Assembly: GCA_023374045.1 (NCBI GenBank)
Contig: CM041779.1
Span: 868,001-932,000, forward strand
DNA length: 64,000 nt
DNA from: Limonium bicolor
Lineage: Eukaryota > Streptophyta > Magnoliopsida > Caryophyllales > Plumbaginaceae
Direction of reading: 5' to 3'
Of this stretch, positions 12,187 to 22,643 are shown piece after piece (position 1 is the first letter of the stretch; each line of letters opens with the position of its first letter). A model generated the notes under the pieces. The model made no database searches. It had not been told where the DNA came from and saw nothing but the letters and a program-made list of their open reading frames with translations. Made by a program: the position numbers and the translations under genes.

Positions 12187-12471
12187 TGTCAAACTGAGAA
12201 GAAACTGAATGTGGGAAGAAGAAGAGAACAAAAGAAGGAGATTGTATTAGGTTCTACCGAGAGAGCGAGAAGAAGAGAGCTCTCTTGATTATCAGTAAAG
12301 TAGGTAGAAGAGTTAGCTACAATACAATCCTACTAGTCCTCTTATACTATTGACAACATAGAGTAGACTAAGGAGGGCGGACAAACATAATATATGGATA
12401 CATATATTACATGCTATACTGCGTATAAGACTGACATATGTATAACATAACCTATACACATCACTCTAACA
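12187..12471 (-). repeat. Copia 5' LTR
   Basis: 285-bp terminal repeat paired with 7153-7437, followed by the right target-site duplication TATAT at 12472-12476. Confidence 0.95.
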
Positions 12472-12476
12472 TATAT

Positions 12477-12565
12477 AGAGCACTTGCTCCAACTCTTTCG
12501 ACAAAATCTAATCTCTCCAAGATAAGATTGATCACATCATCCGGTAGATTACTAATTCTATCCAT
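12477..12565 (-). pseudogene. F-box gene, start codon and first half of F-box
   Basis: On the minus strand the ATG at 12563-12565 opens MDRISNLPDDVINLILERL, a textbook N-terminus of plant F-box/FBD/LRR proteins (D-x-I-S-x-L-P-D-D-V-I-x-x-I-L). The reading reaches GASALY, then the Copia element begins. The F-box continues on the far side of the insertion at 7152. Family knowledge: the F-box binds the SKP1 subunit of SCF ubiquitin ligases. Insertion inside the F-box itself makes a functional product very unlikely. Confidence 0.75.
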
Positions 12566-12977
12566 TCACTAAAAGATGTAAGTGGAGCAGATAAAAGAGC
12601 ACGAGATTCTAAATCAAATAAATTTATATACGTTAGTTTCAGTAATTTGTCTCCTGTTAAGCTTTGCCCAAGCCTAAAGTGATGGTTCATATCCCTTGTA
12701 TCTTCTTTGAATGTCCTAAAATTGTTGCATTCGACAACGATATATATATATAGGCACAGAGCAATACATGTCCAGCTAATTGATATAAAGAGCGAATTCA
12801 ATGTTGCATACTAACCTGGCAAAGAATATTGTCTACTCAAGGCTGAACACGATTTTGTAAGAATTAATCTGCACACGCTGAGTTTTTTGTTCCTAACAGA
12901 TGGATGCAATTCAGTCGCTAGCCAGATTTAAATGAGCAATCAATGAGGAAATTTTTAGGTTTTAAACTTAACCTTGC

Positions 12978-13080
12978 GATCCTCACCACTGAGAATTGCT
13001 TTCGATGATTCTCACCTCTGGGAATTGTTCCAATGATTCTCACCACTTTGAATGCTTTCAACGATTCTCACCAGTCGCTT
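12978..13080. repeat. Tandem repeat, about 28 bp x 3.6
   Basis: GATTCTCACC recurs at 12978 (as GATCCTCACC), 13007, 13035 and 13063, each followed by a related A/T-rich segment. This gives three full units of 28-29 bp and a partial fourth. It lies upstream of the F-box start codon. No function is evident. Confidence 0.7.
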
Positions 13081-13339
13081 CCCAAAATCTTCAGATGCAG
13101 TAGTTATATGAAGTGTTATTTATTGGTGATAAAATAAAAGATCGAATAGGTAGATTCACAAGAAGTAGTTACAGATTTTTTTTTGTAGATTCGCATTCGT
13201 AGGAAGTAGGTACAAATTTTTTTGTTGTTTCAGATTAATCTTAATTAGGTAAAAGATTTAAGTAACAGTCATTTTTTGTAGAACGCTACTTTTTGGGCGG
13301 TCTTTCTGAAGTTAGTGGCACCAGACATGGAAAAACTAC
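13081..13339. other. AT-rich sequence, nothing recognised
   Basis: Contains T-rich runs ending in TTTTTTGTAG (about 13170-13190 and 13270-13285). They vaguely recall a CACTA terminus, but they lack the ACTAGTG/TAGTG end. Confidence 0.4.
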
Positions 13340-13527
13340 ACTGTTACTTATTTGTGACCAAAACATGATTCTTTAATGAAGGAAAAGAATTTTGGTCTAT
13401 AAAAAGATACATGTAACGACAAAAATATATTGTTATCATAATTAATTAATCAATTATGACCATGATAAATATTTGGTCATGTATTTGGTGTATTTGGTCG
13501 CAAATGACCCATCTTCCTCTATTGTTT
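13340..13527. mobile_element. Possible decayed right end of the 1920 CACTA element
   Basis: Short copies of TTTGGTC / GACCAAA accumulate here, as in the subterminal zone at 2030-2280. The stretch ends GGTCGCAAATGACC, then CTTCCTCTATTG, which can be aligned to an inverted CACTA end (…TTTCTTGTAGTG) only with several mismatches. If correct, the element would span about 1920-13527 and contain both the transposase-like exon and the F-box gene. Confidence 0.3.
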
Positions 13528-13834
13528 TAATCCAAAATTATTTAAGTAGTATATAGTAAAATTTATAATTTTGCAATTTTGTGGAGCCTTTTATGAACAT
13601 ATTCTATTTATATCTTTTAAAAAGGTATATAATTTAAAAAATCCATTAAATTGTACATATTTATATGTGGTGAACCTATTCATTTGTCACTTTAAAGTAT
13701 TATAAATACAAATACCAATACTCAACAATATATTAATCAACACATTACAACTACAAACGAGCAACAATAAGTAACTACACTTAACCACTAGAAATGCACT
13801 AACAAGTGGAACTCAACATAATCTTTTATACATT

Positions 13835-13905
13835 TTAGAGAAATTTCATGAAATATCATTATATTTTTGGTCAATTTAATAAAATATCACTAAAAAAATG
13901 GAAAG
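13835..13905. repeat. Left arm of a long-range inverted repeat
   Basis: The motif ATGAAATATCATTATATTTT and following bases reappear in inverted orientation at about 17455-17535. AT-rich sequence and a LINE lie between the arms. The arrangement fits a non-autonomous TIR (foldback or Mutator-like) element. Confidence 0.45.
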
Positions 13906-14614
13906 TTATGAAATGTAGCTATAATTGTTAACTAGAAAGAATAATGACAAAAGAACCCCTAAGTTAACAAAGTACCTTGCACAATATACCAATTTTTAAA
14001 TTAATAATACTGTAAATATATAGATAACTATAAAAAATGTTAAAAAATATTAAAACATCATAAAACATTGAAAATTGAATACTTCTTTCAATTTTTTTTA
14101 AATAATTAAATACTATAAAACAGAATATAGATTTTTAAAGACATAATAGTACTAAGATAAATTTTGTAGACATAATTTATATTCTATTATACGGTAAGTT
14201 TCATTTTTTCAGTGTCATTTCATAAATGACAAATAATAATGTTTTTTTTAAGAAGGTAAGCATATTTATTAAAAATCAAACAATGTTGTCAAACATGATA
14301 TATTTACAATGTATTGTATAAACCAAAACTAGCAACTATAGATCTATGCATTCTATTATTTTTGAACTGGAACCTCATCCACCATTGCTTCAACTCCACC
14401 ATGATGCTTGCAGCACATGTCGCAGGATCTTGACTCTCTTCGTTGAAAACTCTACGATTCCTTTCTCTTCAAATATGATAGATACATGCAGCAATTGCCA
14501 AACAACAAAGTTTGAAAACTAGGGAGGATTTCCTTGCCTTACAAAAATCCTTCATACAATCTGTAAAATGTGTTTTAGGCTTAAACAAAAGCCACCCATT
14601 ACACACATTCTCAA

Positions 14615-14971
14615 TTACCTATGCAGTGTAAGAGCAGCAGAAAAAAGGTGATTCCTACTCTCTAACCGACTGTAGAAACAACATATAGGATTTACCGTAA
14701 TTCCCATTCTTACTAGTCTATCCTTGGTGGCCAATCTATCCCACCACCCCATCCACCAAATAAAGGAGTGTTGTGGACAATTATATTTATTCCAAACCAC
14801 TTTCCCCAATTCTTGATTAGGGTGAACAATGCTGAATATATCATATGGCATCCTCATGTTAACCTTACCATTCACCACCAGGTTATCAACCAGCCCATTC
14901 TTCCCTGTCTTGACAATATCATCTCTAATTTTCAAGACCGATTTCCACCACCAAGCACTATTACTCTTCAC
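14615..14971 (-). pseudogene. LINE C-terminal zf-RVT region
   Basis: The frame reads NKYNCPQHSFIWWMGWWDRL, then ATKDRLVRMGI, then CCFY. This matches the zinc-finger-like zf-RVT domain found at the C-terminus of plant L1 ORF2 and in related pseudogenes. It is separated from the RT frame by stops. Confidence 0.8.
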
Positions 14972-15390
14972 CTGAACATTCTAAATATTATCATATTGTA
15001 AAAGGTAAGCATGACACCACTTCTCCAACATCAAATTATGATTCATGCTTACTTGAATCATCAATTTCAGATAACAAGCTTTATTCCAGGCAATAACCTC
15101 TTTAATGCCAAGGCCACCGGCTACTTTTAGTTAGCAAATATCACTCTACGCAATGGGGTAATATCTCCTAGTACCATCTCCACCACTCCAAAAAAACTGG
15201 CGGAAGACAGCTTCCACTCTCTGGATACCTGCCTTTGAAATCAAGAAAATATTGCTCCAGAATCGGAAAATACTGTTCAGGACGCTCTGAATAAGAATAA
15301 TCCTACCAGCATAACTCAATTGTCTATTACACCAGTGAGCTATTTTTTTTATACATATATATTAAAGGAGCATAATCAGCAACCTTCAAT

Positions 15391-16242
15391 CTATGGGAGG
15401 ATTGGCACCCCAAGGTAGCGCACGGGCATGTGCCCCTCCTCAAACTGCAACAAACTCATAATATACTCCTTATCCACATCATTTACCCCACTAAAGAAAA
15501 CTTGGCATTTATTGGGATTAATATGCAGACCTGAAATATTAGAGAAACTATCCATCATATTCTTAAGAGCTGTCACCGAGGAAACATCACCTCTGCAGAA
15601 AAGAAAAAGATTGTCCACAAAGCTGAGATGAACCAATTTATTCCTCCTACATCTCGGGTGATAAGAGAATCTTGAATCACTTTCCAGCTTTCTGAGCTGT
15701 CTACTTAGATATTCCACACACAGTACAAATAACAAAGGGGAAAGAGGATCCCCTTGCCTAAGCCATCTCATCCCCTTAAAATATCCTTGAACTTTCCTAT
15801 TAATTAGTAGGGAGTAAGAAGGAGTAGACACACATCTCATAACCCATGAAACAAACACCTTATCAAAACCCAATCCAGTCAACATTTCTTGTAAGAACTC
15901 CCATCTGATAGAATCATAAGCTTTTCTAAAATCAACCTTAATAGCACATGTAGCCGATAAGCCTTTCCTCTGGTAGTTTTGAACAATCTCCTGATAGAGC
16001 ACAACATTATGGACAAGGCTTCTATTAGGCACAAACACCCCCTGAGCTTCGAAAATAATCTCGGGTAAAACATCCTTGAGTCTCATTGTCAAAACTTGTG
16101 AAATCATCTTGTAAATCACATTACAACAAGAAATATGATGGAGATCTTTAATAGTGGTTGGGTTGACAACTTTAGGAATAAGAGATACAAGAGTGGCATT
16201 TACTTGCTTTAGCAGCTTATCAGATTTGAAGAAGTCCATCAC
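15391..16242 (-). pseudogene. LINE reverse transcriptase
   Basis: About 280 codons carry L1-type RT blocks: LVSLIPKV, then ISCCNVIYKMI, AQGVFVPNRS, DFRKAYDSIRWEFL, LRQGDPLSPLLF, and LSFVDNLFLF where active enzymes have F/Y-A-D-D. The second catalytic Asp of that box is Asn (FVDN), so the enzyme would be dead even without the surrounding stops. The conserved RYLGVPI block follows near the end. Confidence 0.9.
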
Positions 16243-16365
16243 CGCACCGCTAACTTTGCCCCCAATCAGATGCTAACACGACTTGAAGAACAAACCACTA
16301 TAACCGTCTGGCCCGGGGCTCTTAGAGTTGCCAATGGATGCAACAACATTCCACACATCTCTTTT

Positions 16366-16875
16366 TTAAACTGGGGCAGTTAAATGACGGTTATGCTCTA
16401 CTGAAACCAAGTTTCCCCTCAGAAAAACTGATGAGTCGGCACATGTTCTGTTTTGAATTGGTTTCCAAAGAAGGTTCTTGTAAAACTCAAGAATGTGACT
16501 AACAACCTGCTGCTCATTTTCAATTTTCACCCCATCATCCGAATATAACATCAGAATCCTTTGGCTTTGCTTCCTGTGATTCAGCTAGTTAAAGAAGAAC
16601 TTGCTGGTTTCATTATCAAAATGCAACCAATTGATTTTTGCATACTGCGCCATATGCACATGTAACTCATCCATCTTATCATTATACCTTTGAAGGATCT
16701 CTTTCTCCTTTTCCGCATTTTCTTGCTTGAACATGTTTTGATGCAGACTTCTTTGCATCTCATGAAGTTGACTTTGTAACTCTAACGTTTCTCTGCGAAG
16801 ATCACCAAAATTTTCCCTTGAGATGCCTCTTAATTCTTTCTTTAGTTGTTTTAGCTTCTGAGTCACTCTAAACAT
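16366..16875 (-). pseudogene. LINE ORF2 linker between endonuclease and RT
   Basis: Two adjacent frames (16585-16875 and 16366-16551) separated by a TAG contain the coiled region with LKKELRGISRENFGDL and the block ending NWLHFDNETSKFFFN, both standard in plant L1 ORF2 between endonuclease and RT. Homology stops near 16875, which marks the 5' truncation. Confidence 0.75.
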
Positions 16876-17454
16876 CTTTCACCCATAAACAATCTTAAAA
16901 ATATTGTAGAAAAATAGACTTATAAAAACAAAAATATTATCTTTCAAATAGAAAATAAATTTCAAAGACATATAGTACTTAAAAAAATTATTAAGAAAAA
17001 TGCCCCTACTTTTTGTGCTACCTGAAAGTTTTACATTTTTTAACACGTAATTAATTTTTTTTAAACAAAGTGTTTAGAATTTTTGGTACTTAATAAAATA
17101 TTTTAAATTTTCTTAATTGTTTAATAATCAATATTTTTTATATTGTTTTTAAGAAATTAACAAATTTTCAAAATTGTTTTAGAAATATTGCGTCTTTAGA
17201 AAATTATATTTTGTTTTAAGGTAGTCAATAAAAATGTTCAAATATTTAAAGTATTATTTAAAAAAGTTTCAATACTTTATTATTTTTTATAATTATAACT
17301 TATTTTAATATGTTTGTATAATTATCTACTTTTTTTCTAGTATGTTGATATTTTTGAATTTTTTATTTTTTAAAACCTAGAAGTTTATGTGAATTTTGAA
17401 AGTATTTTGTTAGCTATGAAGAATATTTTTATCATTTTTTTCTCCACAAAGGCT
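16876..17454. other. Very AT-rich sequence without genes
   Basis: Continuation of the AT-rich body that also flanks the LINE on its left (13905-14241). It is probably part of the same inverted-repeat element into which the LINE inserted. Confidence 0.45.
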
Positions 17455-17535
17455 CTAATACCATTTCATAAAATTTGGGACAAAATATATGATATTTCAT
17501 AGCTTTGGAATTTCATAATTAACTGTATTTTATAG
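17455..17535. repeat. Right arm of the long-range inverted repeat
   Basis: The reverse complement contains ATGAAATATCATATATTTTG, matching the left arm at 13835-13905. The arm ends about 230 bp upstream of the presumed SR-gene leader, so the element is part of that gene's upstream region. Confidence 0.45.
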
Positions 17536-17760
17536 TGACATTTGATGCAATTTTGAGGCTAGATTAGATAAAGAACATAATTGTACAATGTCATTAGATA
17601 CATCCATTATGACACACAAATCTCGACCAATTTTCCTACCATATTTTAATCATTTTTTCTGTATATCTATTTGTTTTTTCCTTTAACCTTTATCTACCTT
17701 ATATTGTCGTAGGATATTTTCCCATCGTCAAGTATCGTATTCGTATAGCAACATTTTTTG

Positions 17761-17948
17761 TCTCTTCGCTCCAGAAACCCTAATCAAAGGAGAGATATTT
17801 GTCGTCAGTATTCCGCAAAAGGTTCGGGTTCGAATTCGCTTCTCTTTATTGGAACAAATTTGTCTCATCGCTTAGGTCTTATAAAATTTCCGCGTATCGT
17901 CTCTTGTGCTCTTTAATTACGGCGAAAATTTTAATTCCTTCAGGAGCA
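17761..17948 (+). promoter_or_regulatory. SR gene leader with telo-box
   Basis: The sequence before the start codon changes from very AT-rich to a mixed, pyrimidine-rich leader. It contains AAACCCTAA (17775-17783), a telo-box motif common near the start of plant translation and RNA-processing genes. The frame is open upstream of the ATG but has no upstream ATG in phase, so 17949 is the natural start. The transcription start is not determined. Confidence 0.5.
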
Positions 17949-20900
17949 ATGAGCAGCCGTTCGAGCAGGACGCTTTATGTTGGCAACCTGCCCGGTGATA
18001 TTCGCGAGCGGGAGGTTGAGGATCTCTTCTACAAGGTACACATTCTGTTTAGGTCTAGTTTTAGACTGTTGTCTGATTCCATGCCGTAATATGCCAAATT
18101 ATCTTTTTTCTGGGGTTATGAATGCCTTTATTGTCAGTGGCTATGCTGTCGATAGTGGGAAACTGGGACTAGTTTTGATAGTCATAATTTTTCTTTTTCC
18201 TGTGCTTCATTTTAAGCTTTCTGATGGTATGATTAGAGCCTTTTCTCGTGCTGATTAGGCCTTGTGCGCGATTAGTGTCAGTAATTCGACGAGGACATCA
18301 GGGCCTAGAATATTGCTTGGTGCTGATTAGTTTTTCTTTTTCACGTTAAATCGTAGAAAAAGATGTTCAACTTTATAATCTTGTCACCTTGTGCATGGAT
18401 GACAAGTCTTCTAAGATAATCAAGGAATTTGATTTTACTCATGTACCTTAATACTTTGGCTTTGTTATTGAACACATGTTTAAGAAAATGGCTGTCAATG
18501 TTTGTTTATGCCAAATTTCTCTTCATAAGTTCTGTCTGAAACTTCTAAAACGAAACCATCTGTGGGAAGCTAATGGGTGAACATTATGTCTAACAAGGGA
18601 ACTCCCCTTTAGCCATTTCCATCTGGCTTAGATACCCGTGTGCTTTTGGGTAGGTAAATCATTTATGTTCCTTCCACACGTGCTGGGGCGCTTAGGATTT
18701 TAGATTACGTTTGTGCTTGATTTCTGTTTAGCTTGTGCCAAGCAATCTTGTTGATGAAGTTAAATATTTGTTACGATGGGCAGTATGGAACTATTGTTCA
18801 GATTGACTTGAAGATTCCTCCAAGACCACCTGGTTATGCCTTTGTTGAGGTGAGTTATCACTTAAGTGTGTTTTCTGAACCTGACACCTGTTTCTAGTCA
18901 ATTTAGGACATAAGGAGATGCTATCTTTCCTCCTTATATTTGGTTGAGTACATGTTCCATCTTGGTTTAGACATACATGCTAGTGGGAGAGATATCTTGT
19001 TGATTCTATGTCTTATATTCCGTTGATTATTATCTGATGTAGTTTGAGGAGTCCCGTGATGCTGAAAATGCTATTCGTGGTCGTGATGGTTATGACTATG
19101 ATGGGTACCGTTTGCGGGTGAGGTGTTATTGTTCTTGCATATTTTGCCAAATTTGTAACAAATATTTGGTTAAGCACTTTGTTTGAAACAATGTATTTAC
19201 AATTCTCTTTCACATAGGTGGAACCTGCTCATGGTGGTCGGGGCCATTCCACCACATCGTCTGATCGCCATAGTAGCCAGGCTGGGCGAGGTCGTGGTGG
19301 GATATCTCGCCGATCTGACTACCGTGGTATGCTTACACTTGCCATACTTCATTATAATGGGTAAACTTTATCCGCTACAAGATCATAAGAAGCAAAGAAT
19401 AGAAGTGAGATGATGCTAATGCCTAATACATTACCCCAACCTTCCTCCATATAAGGGTATAGATGATTATTAATTAGAATTGCACTTTTGTATCACTTGC
19501 TGTAACATAAGATGGTAGAATGAACAGGGTAATATCTGCAAAAATTTAGTGGCGAACTCTGCCAATACAAGTCATTAAAATCATCCATCTCTCTGTAACT
19601 CGCTTATTATTCTTATTTATATATTCCAGTATTTTTCCCTTGCTAGCTTTATTTGTGGAAGTTTTATAACTATCCAGGGATACTCATTTATGGTTATGCT
19701 TTAATAAATACCTTTCAATGTGTCTTCCCAGCTCCTTGTATAAAGATACTTGAAGAATCAAGTCCTTAGGTTATCCATTCATGTATATACTTGGGCTACT
19801 GACTCACAATTTTGTCGGGTAAAAGGATGTATTTATTTCAGCTCAATTTTGTATGTGTTGTGCAGTGTTGGTCTCTGGACTGCCATCGTCTGCTTCTTGG
19901 CAAGATCTCAAGGTGGGAGATAGGTTCAGCTATGTTTGTTTTGGGATTAATGAGACATCTATGCTTGTCCTCTTTCTGTTGATAACATAATTTTGTTTTA
20001 TGATCAAATAATTCCAGGACCACATGCGAAAAGCTGGGGATGTGTGCTTCTCCCAAGTTTTCCGTGATGGACATGGTATATGGCTGTATATTCATTGTAT
20101 ATTCTTTTGAGGGGACATTTAGGCATGGCATGTCTGCCTTTCTCACTACAAATCTTTATTCATCTATGGGACCTGAATGATGTATCCTCATTGCTTTGTT
20201 AGTTAATCTCTGACTGTTAAGTGCAGTTAATTTTCTATTAATCTCAGCATGTGTAAAAGACCCTTTAAACAGTTCACTATTTCTAAGTGTCAAGTCATCA
20301 CACATTGTAGATCTTATGTCTTTTGATTCTAATATTACTTTCAAAAAGCTCTGGGATGCTCGTAAAGTACCTTAAATATGCTGTGTTGTCATTTTCTGTA
20401 GCAGAGTATTAGATGTCTTGGTTTGTATATTTGTCTAAGGCCTTCGTATTTACTTTCTAGGAACAACTGGAATTGTGGATTATACCAACTTGGATGACAT
20501 GAAGTATGCTGTAAGTTGTCTCACATAAGTGTTGACTTGCATAGGAGATGAGTGCCACCAGACATGAACCTCTCTTATGAAATTCATTTATTTTGCAACA
20601 ACTCTCACTTTTTCTCTCACCTGTTGCTTGTACAGATTAAAAAACTGAATGGCTCTGAGTTTCGAAATGCCTTCTCAAGAAAGCATGTTCGGGTATTTGT
20701 GGTTCCATTTCTTGATTATTCATCCCCTTAGATTAATTTCCACCCTTCCAGGATGGCATAATACCAAAATTCATTGAAAAAGAAGACTTTATCAAGGGAT
20801 AATCATTGTTATATCTCCCCCTTCAAATTATTTCATGGATACAGGTTAAGGAATATAGAAGGAGCTCATCTAGAAGCCGAAGCCGCAGTCGTTCCTACTC

Positions 20901-22643
20901 TAGAAGCAGAAGTCGTAGCCGCAGTTATAGCAGAAGCAGAAGCAGGAGGTGAATTGTTGCAGTCATACTGAATCTTCTTTGGGTACAATGTGATTTGTAC
21001 TATAACTATTGGGTTACATTTTTGTAGTGTTTCACCTAAGGTCAAAGCCCCTGGGCGCTCTGCGAGGTCACGTTCCAGATCTCGTTCACGTTCTCCGTTG
21101 AAGTCTCGTTCTCCCCCAAGGTAGATCATTTACATATTCATTTCTGGGGCTCTTGTAGAACTGTGTTGCTGCTGTTTGTGACATGTTCTGGGTCTTCTAC
21201 ATTGTTCTCAAAGTAAGAAAGGTGTTATCTTTGCTAATTACCCGCGTTTGGTGAACCTTCTTCCTTTTCTTTTTCTTGGAATCAGATATGATTTTTTTCT
21301 GCTTCATTTCTGTTGTCTTCCATAATTGATGATGAAAACGTCATTTTGCTCAACTCATCTGCTATCAAAGCATACTTTGGATAGTATACTATGTTTTCAG
21401 TCATCAAGTTTTATCTTATCTGTAATACTAGTATGCCTGTTTAGTTTGAGTTGGCTGTGCTTTCTTCCCCATCTAACTAATTGAGCCGCTTCTGTCACTT
21501 GCTCTGTTTTGTTAGTTTTTGCTATTCAAGGTGTGGTATGTGTTACCCTGTTCCGGATTTGGTTAGGTTTAGCAATTGCTCTCCTTGCGCTTTCATGTCG
21601 AATTAATGTTTATTTGTCTAGATGTGGATTTTCATGCGATATGGAAATTGCAAATTAGGATCTGGATGGGATATGGTACAAATGGGGATGCAACTTAGTT
21701 TGGTTGCAGAGGTATGCGGTTGTTTTCCTAAGTGAAGCTTTGGAAACCTTTTGTAGTGTCTGTTCTAATACTTATTCAGCATGTAATATCCAATGGGTGG
21801 TTTTTAGATTGGGAACGTCATGGATCATGGACTGCTATAATAGAGCTGGATTTTCTGGGGACTAATTGCTAATGGGGATAATTGGAGCTATCTGGATCTT
21901 TGGATTTTGCTGGCACAATCTGGCAGGGGGAAATGCTCCTATCTCGTTTCCCATTCGTGTGTTAACCAGTATATCTTACTTCTTCCCTAATTGTATGTAT
22001 TTTTTAAGTATTTATTATTTTATCTGATCATCTGCTTGGATGATGATGCTTGTGCTGGATGGAATGTTGCTCACGTCCAAGTGTGGATACTTGGAGTCCT
22101 TCAAGCAGAATGGGTTTCATGCCATTCCATTTTTCGAATGTGATTTGAATGTTGAAGGGCATTAACGTATGGGTTTTGTTTCAGAAATTGTTTAAAGGAC
22201 GATGTAGAATATTAATTATTTTGACTGGAACTTTTTGCAGATCCATGTCAAGATCTAGATCTCCAGTTCCATCGGTAAGTGCAATGTGTTTGTTGCATCT
22301 GTTCGTAATATAGATCTGCTCTCCGAATACATTGATTAGAGGAAGTTGCTCACTGGCTATGTTGAGCGTTTTTGACTCTTCAATTTTGCTGGGTAAATCA
22401 TATTTAGCGATAACACACACTAAGGTCATCCTCTCTTTCACTCCCTTGGGGGGTTTATTCAATTGTGATCTGTAGCGCAAGAAGGAAGTGAGCCGTAGCC
22501 CTGTCCGCAGCCGTAGCCCAGTCCGCAGCCGTAGCCCAGTCCGCAGCCATAGCCTGTCCGCAGCCGGAGCCCTGTCCGAAGCCGGAGCCCTGTCCGCAGC
22601 CGGCAGCAGAAGTAGGAGCTTGAGCAAGAGCAAGAGTCCTTAA
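17949..22643 (+). CDS. SR34: SR34-type serine/arginine-rich splicing factor (12 exons)
   Basis: Nuclear pre-mRNA splicing factor of the SF2/ASF (plant SR34/SR30) group. Exons: 17949-18035, 18784-18849, 19043-19117, 19218-19326, 19866-19912, 20018-20075, 20461-20510, 20636-20692, 20845-20948, 21028-21120, 22241-22274, 22476-22643. All introns are GT-AG and phases agree, giving 315 residues (Arabidopsis SR34 is about 300). RRM1 spans about 7-80 with RNP2 LYVGNL (9-14) and RNP1 GYAFVEFE (46-53). A Gly/Ser/Arg linker follows. The pseudo-RRM covers about 113-183 with the diagnostic SWQDLKD (123-129). An RS domain runs from about 187 to the end. In the last exon the SPVR repeats give way to 17 non-RS residues (22554-22604) before [12 protein letters not shown]. 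This looks like two cancelling one-base indels. A possible 3' UTR intron runs about 22650-22735. Identification is firm; SR34 versus SR30 or SR34a/b is less so. Confidence 0.93.
21121..22240 (+). other. Long intron 10 of the SR gene
   Basis: This 1,120-bp intron separates RS-domain exons 10 and 11 and is the longest of the eleven. In plant SR34/SR30 genes a long intron in the RS-coding part is a known site of regulated alternative splicing that can yield truncated or NMD-targeted transcripts. Several internal GT and AG sites are present, but I cannot define a cassette exon from sequence alone. Confidence 0.5.

Larger units (their letters stand above)
7153..12471 (-). mobile_element. Ty1/copia LTR retrotransposon, full length, inactive
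   Basis: The element is 5,319 bp, with 285-bp LTRs that begin TGTCAAACTGAG and end TCTAACA on the + strand. It is flanked by a TATAT target-site duplication (7148-7152 and 12472-12476). The coding order on the minus strand is gag, protease, integrase, reverse transcriptase, RNase H. Integrase lying before RT defines the copia superfamily. The primer site matches initiator tRNA-Met. The two LTRs differ at roughly 20 positions by eye, which indicates an old insertion. Nonsense codons and frameshifts occur in gag, protease and integrase. The element interrupts an F-box gene. Lineage within copia was not assigned. Confidence 0.95.
14242..16875 (-). mobile_element. L1-type LINE, 5'-truncated and inactive
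   Basis: A run of T on the + strand at 14242-14249 is the poly(A) tail of a minus-strand LINE. Upstream on that strand come the zf-RVT region, the reverse transcriptase and the linker that precedes RT. ORF1 and the endonuclease are missing, so the copy is 5'-truncated, as is usual for L1. Several stops and frameshifts interrupt the coding region. Confidence 0.85.

Noticed and set aside
17799..17948. In-frame upstream extension of the SR protein
   Set aside because: There is no ATG in this extension (it opens at TTG), and the protein family starts with MSSRSSRT, which begins at 17949.
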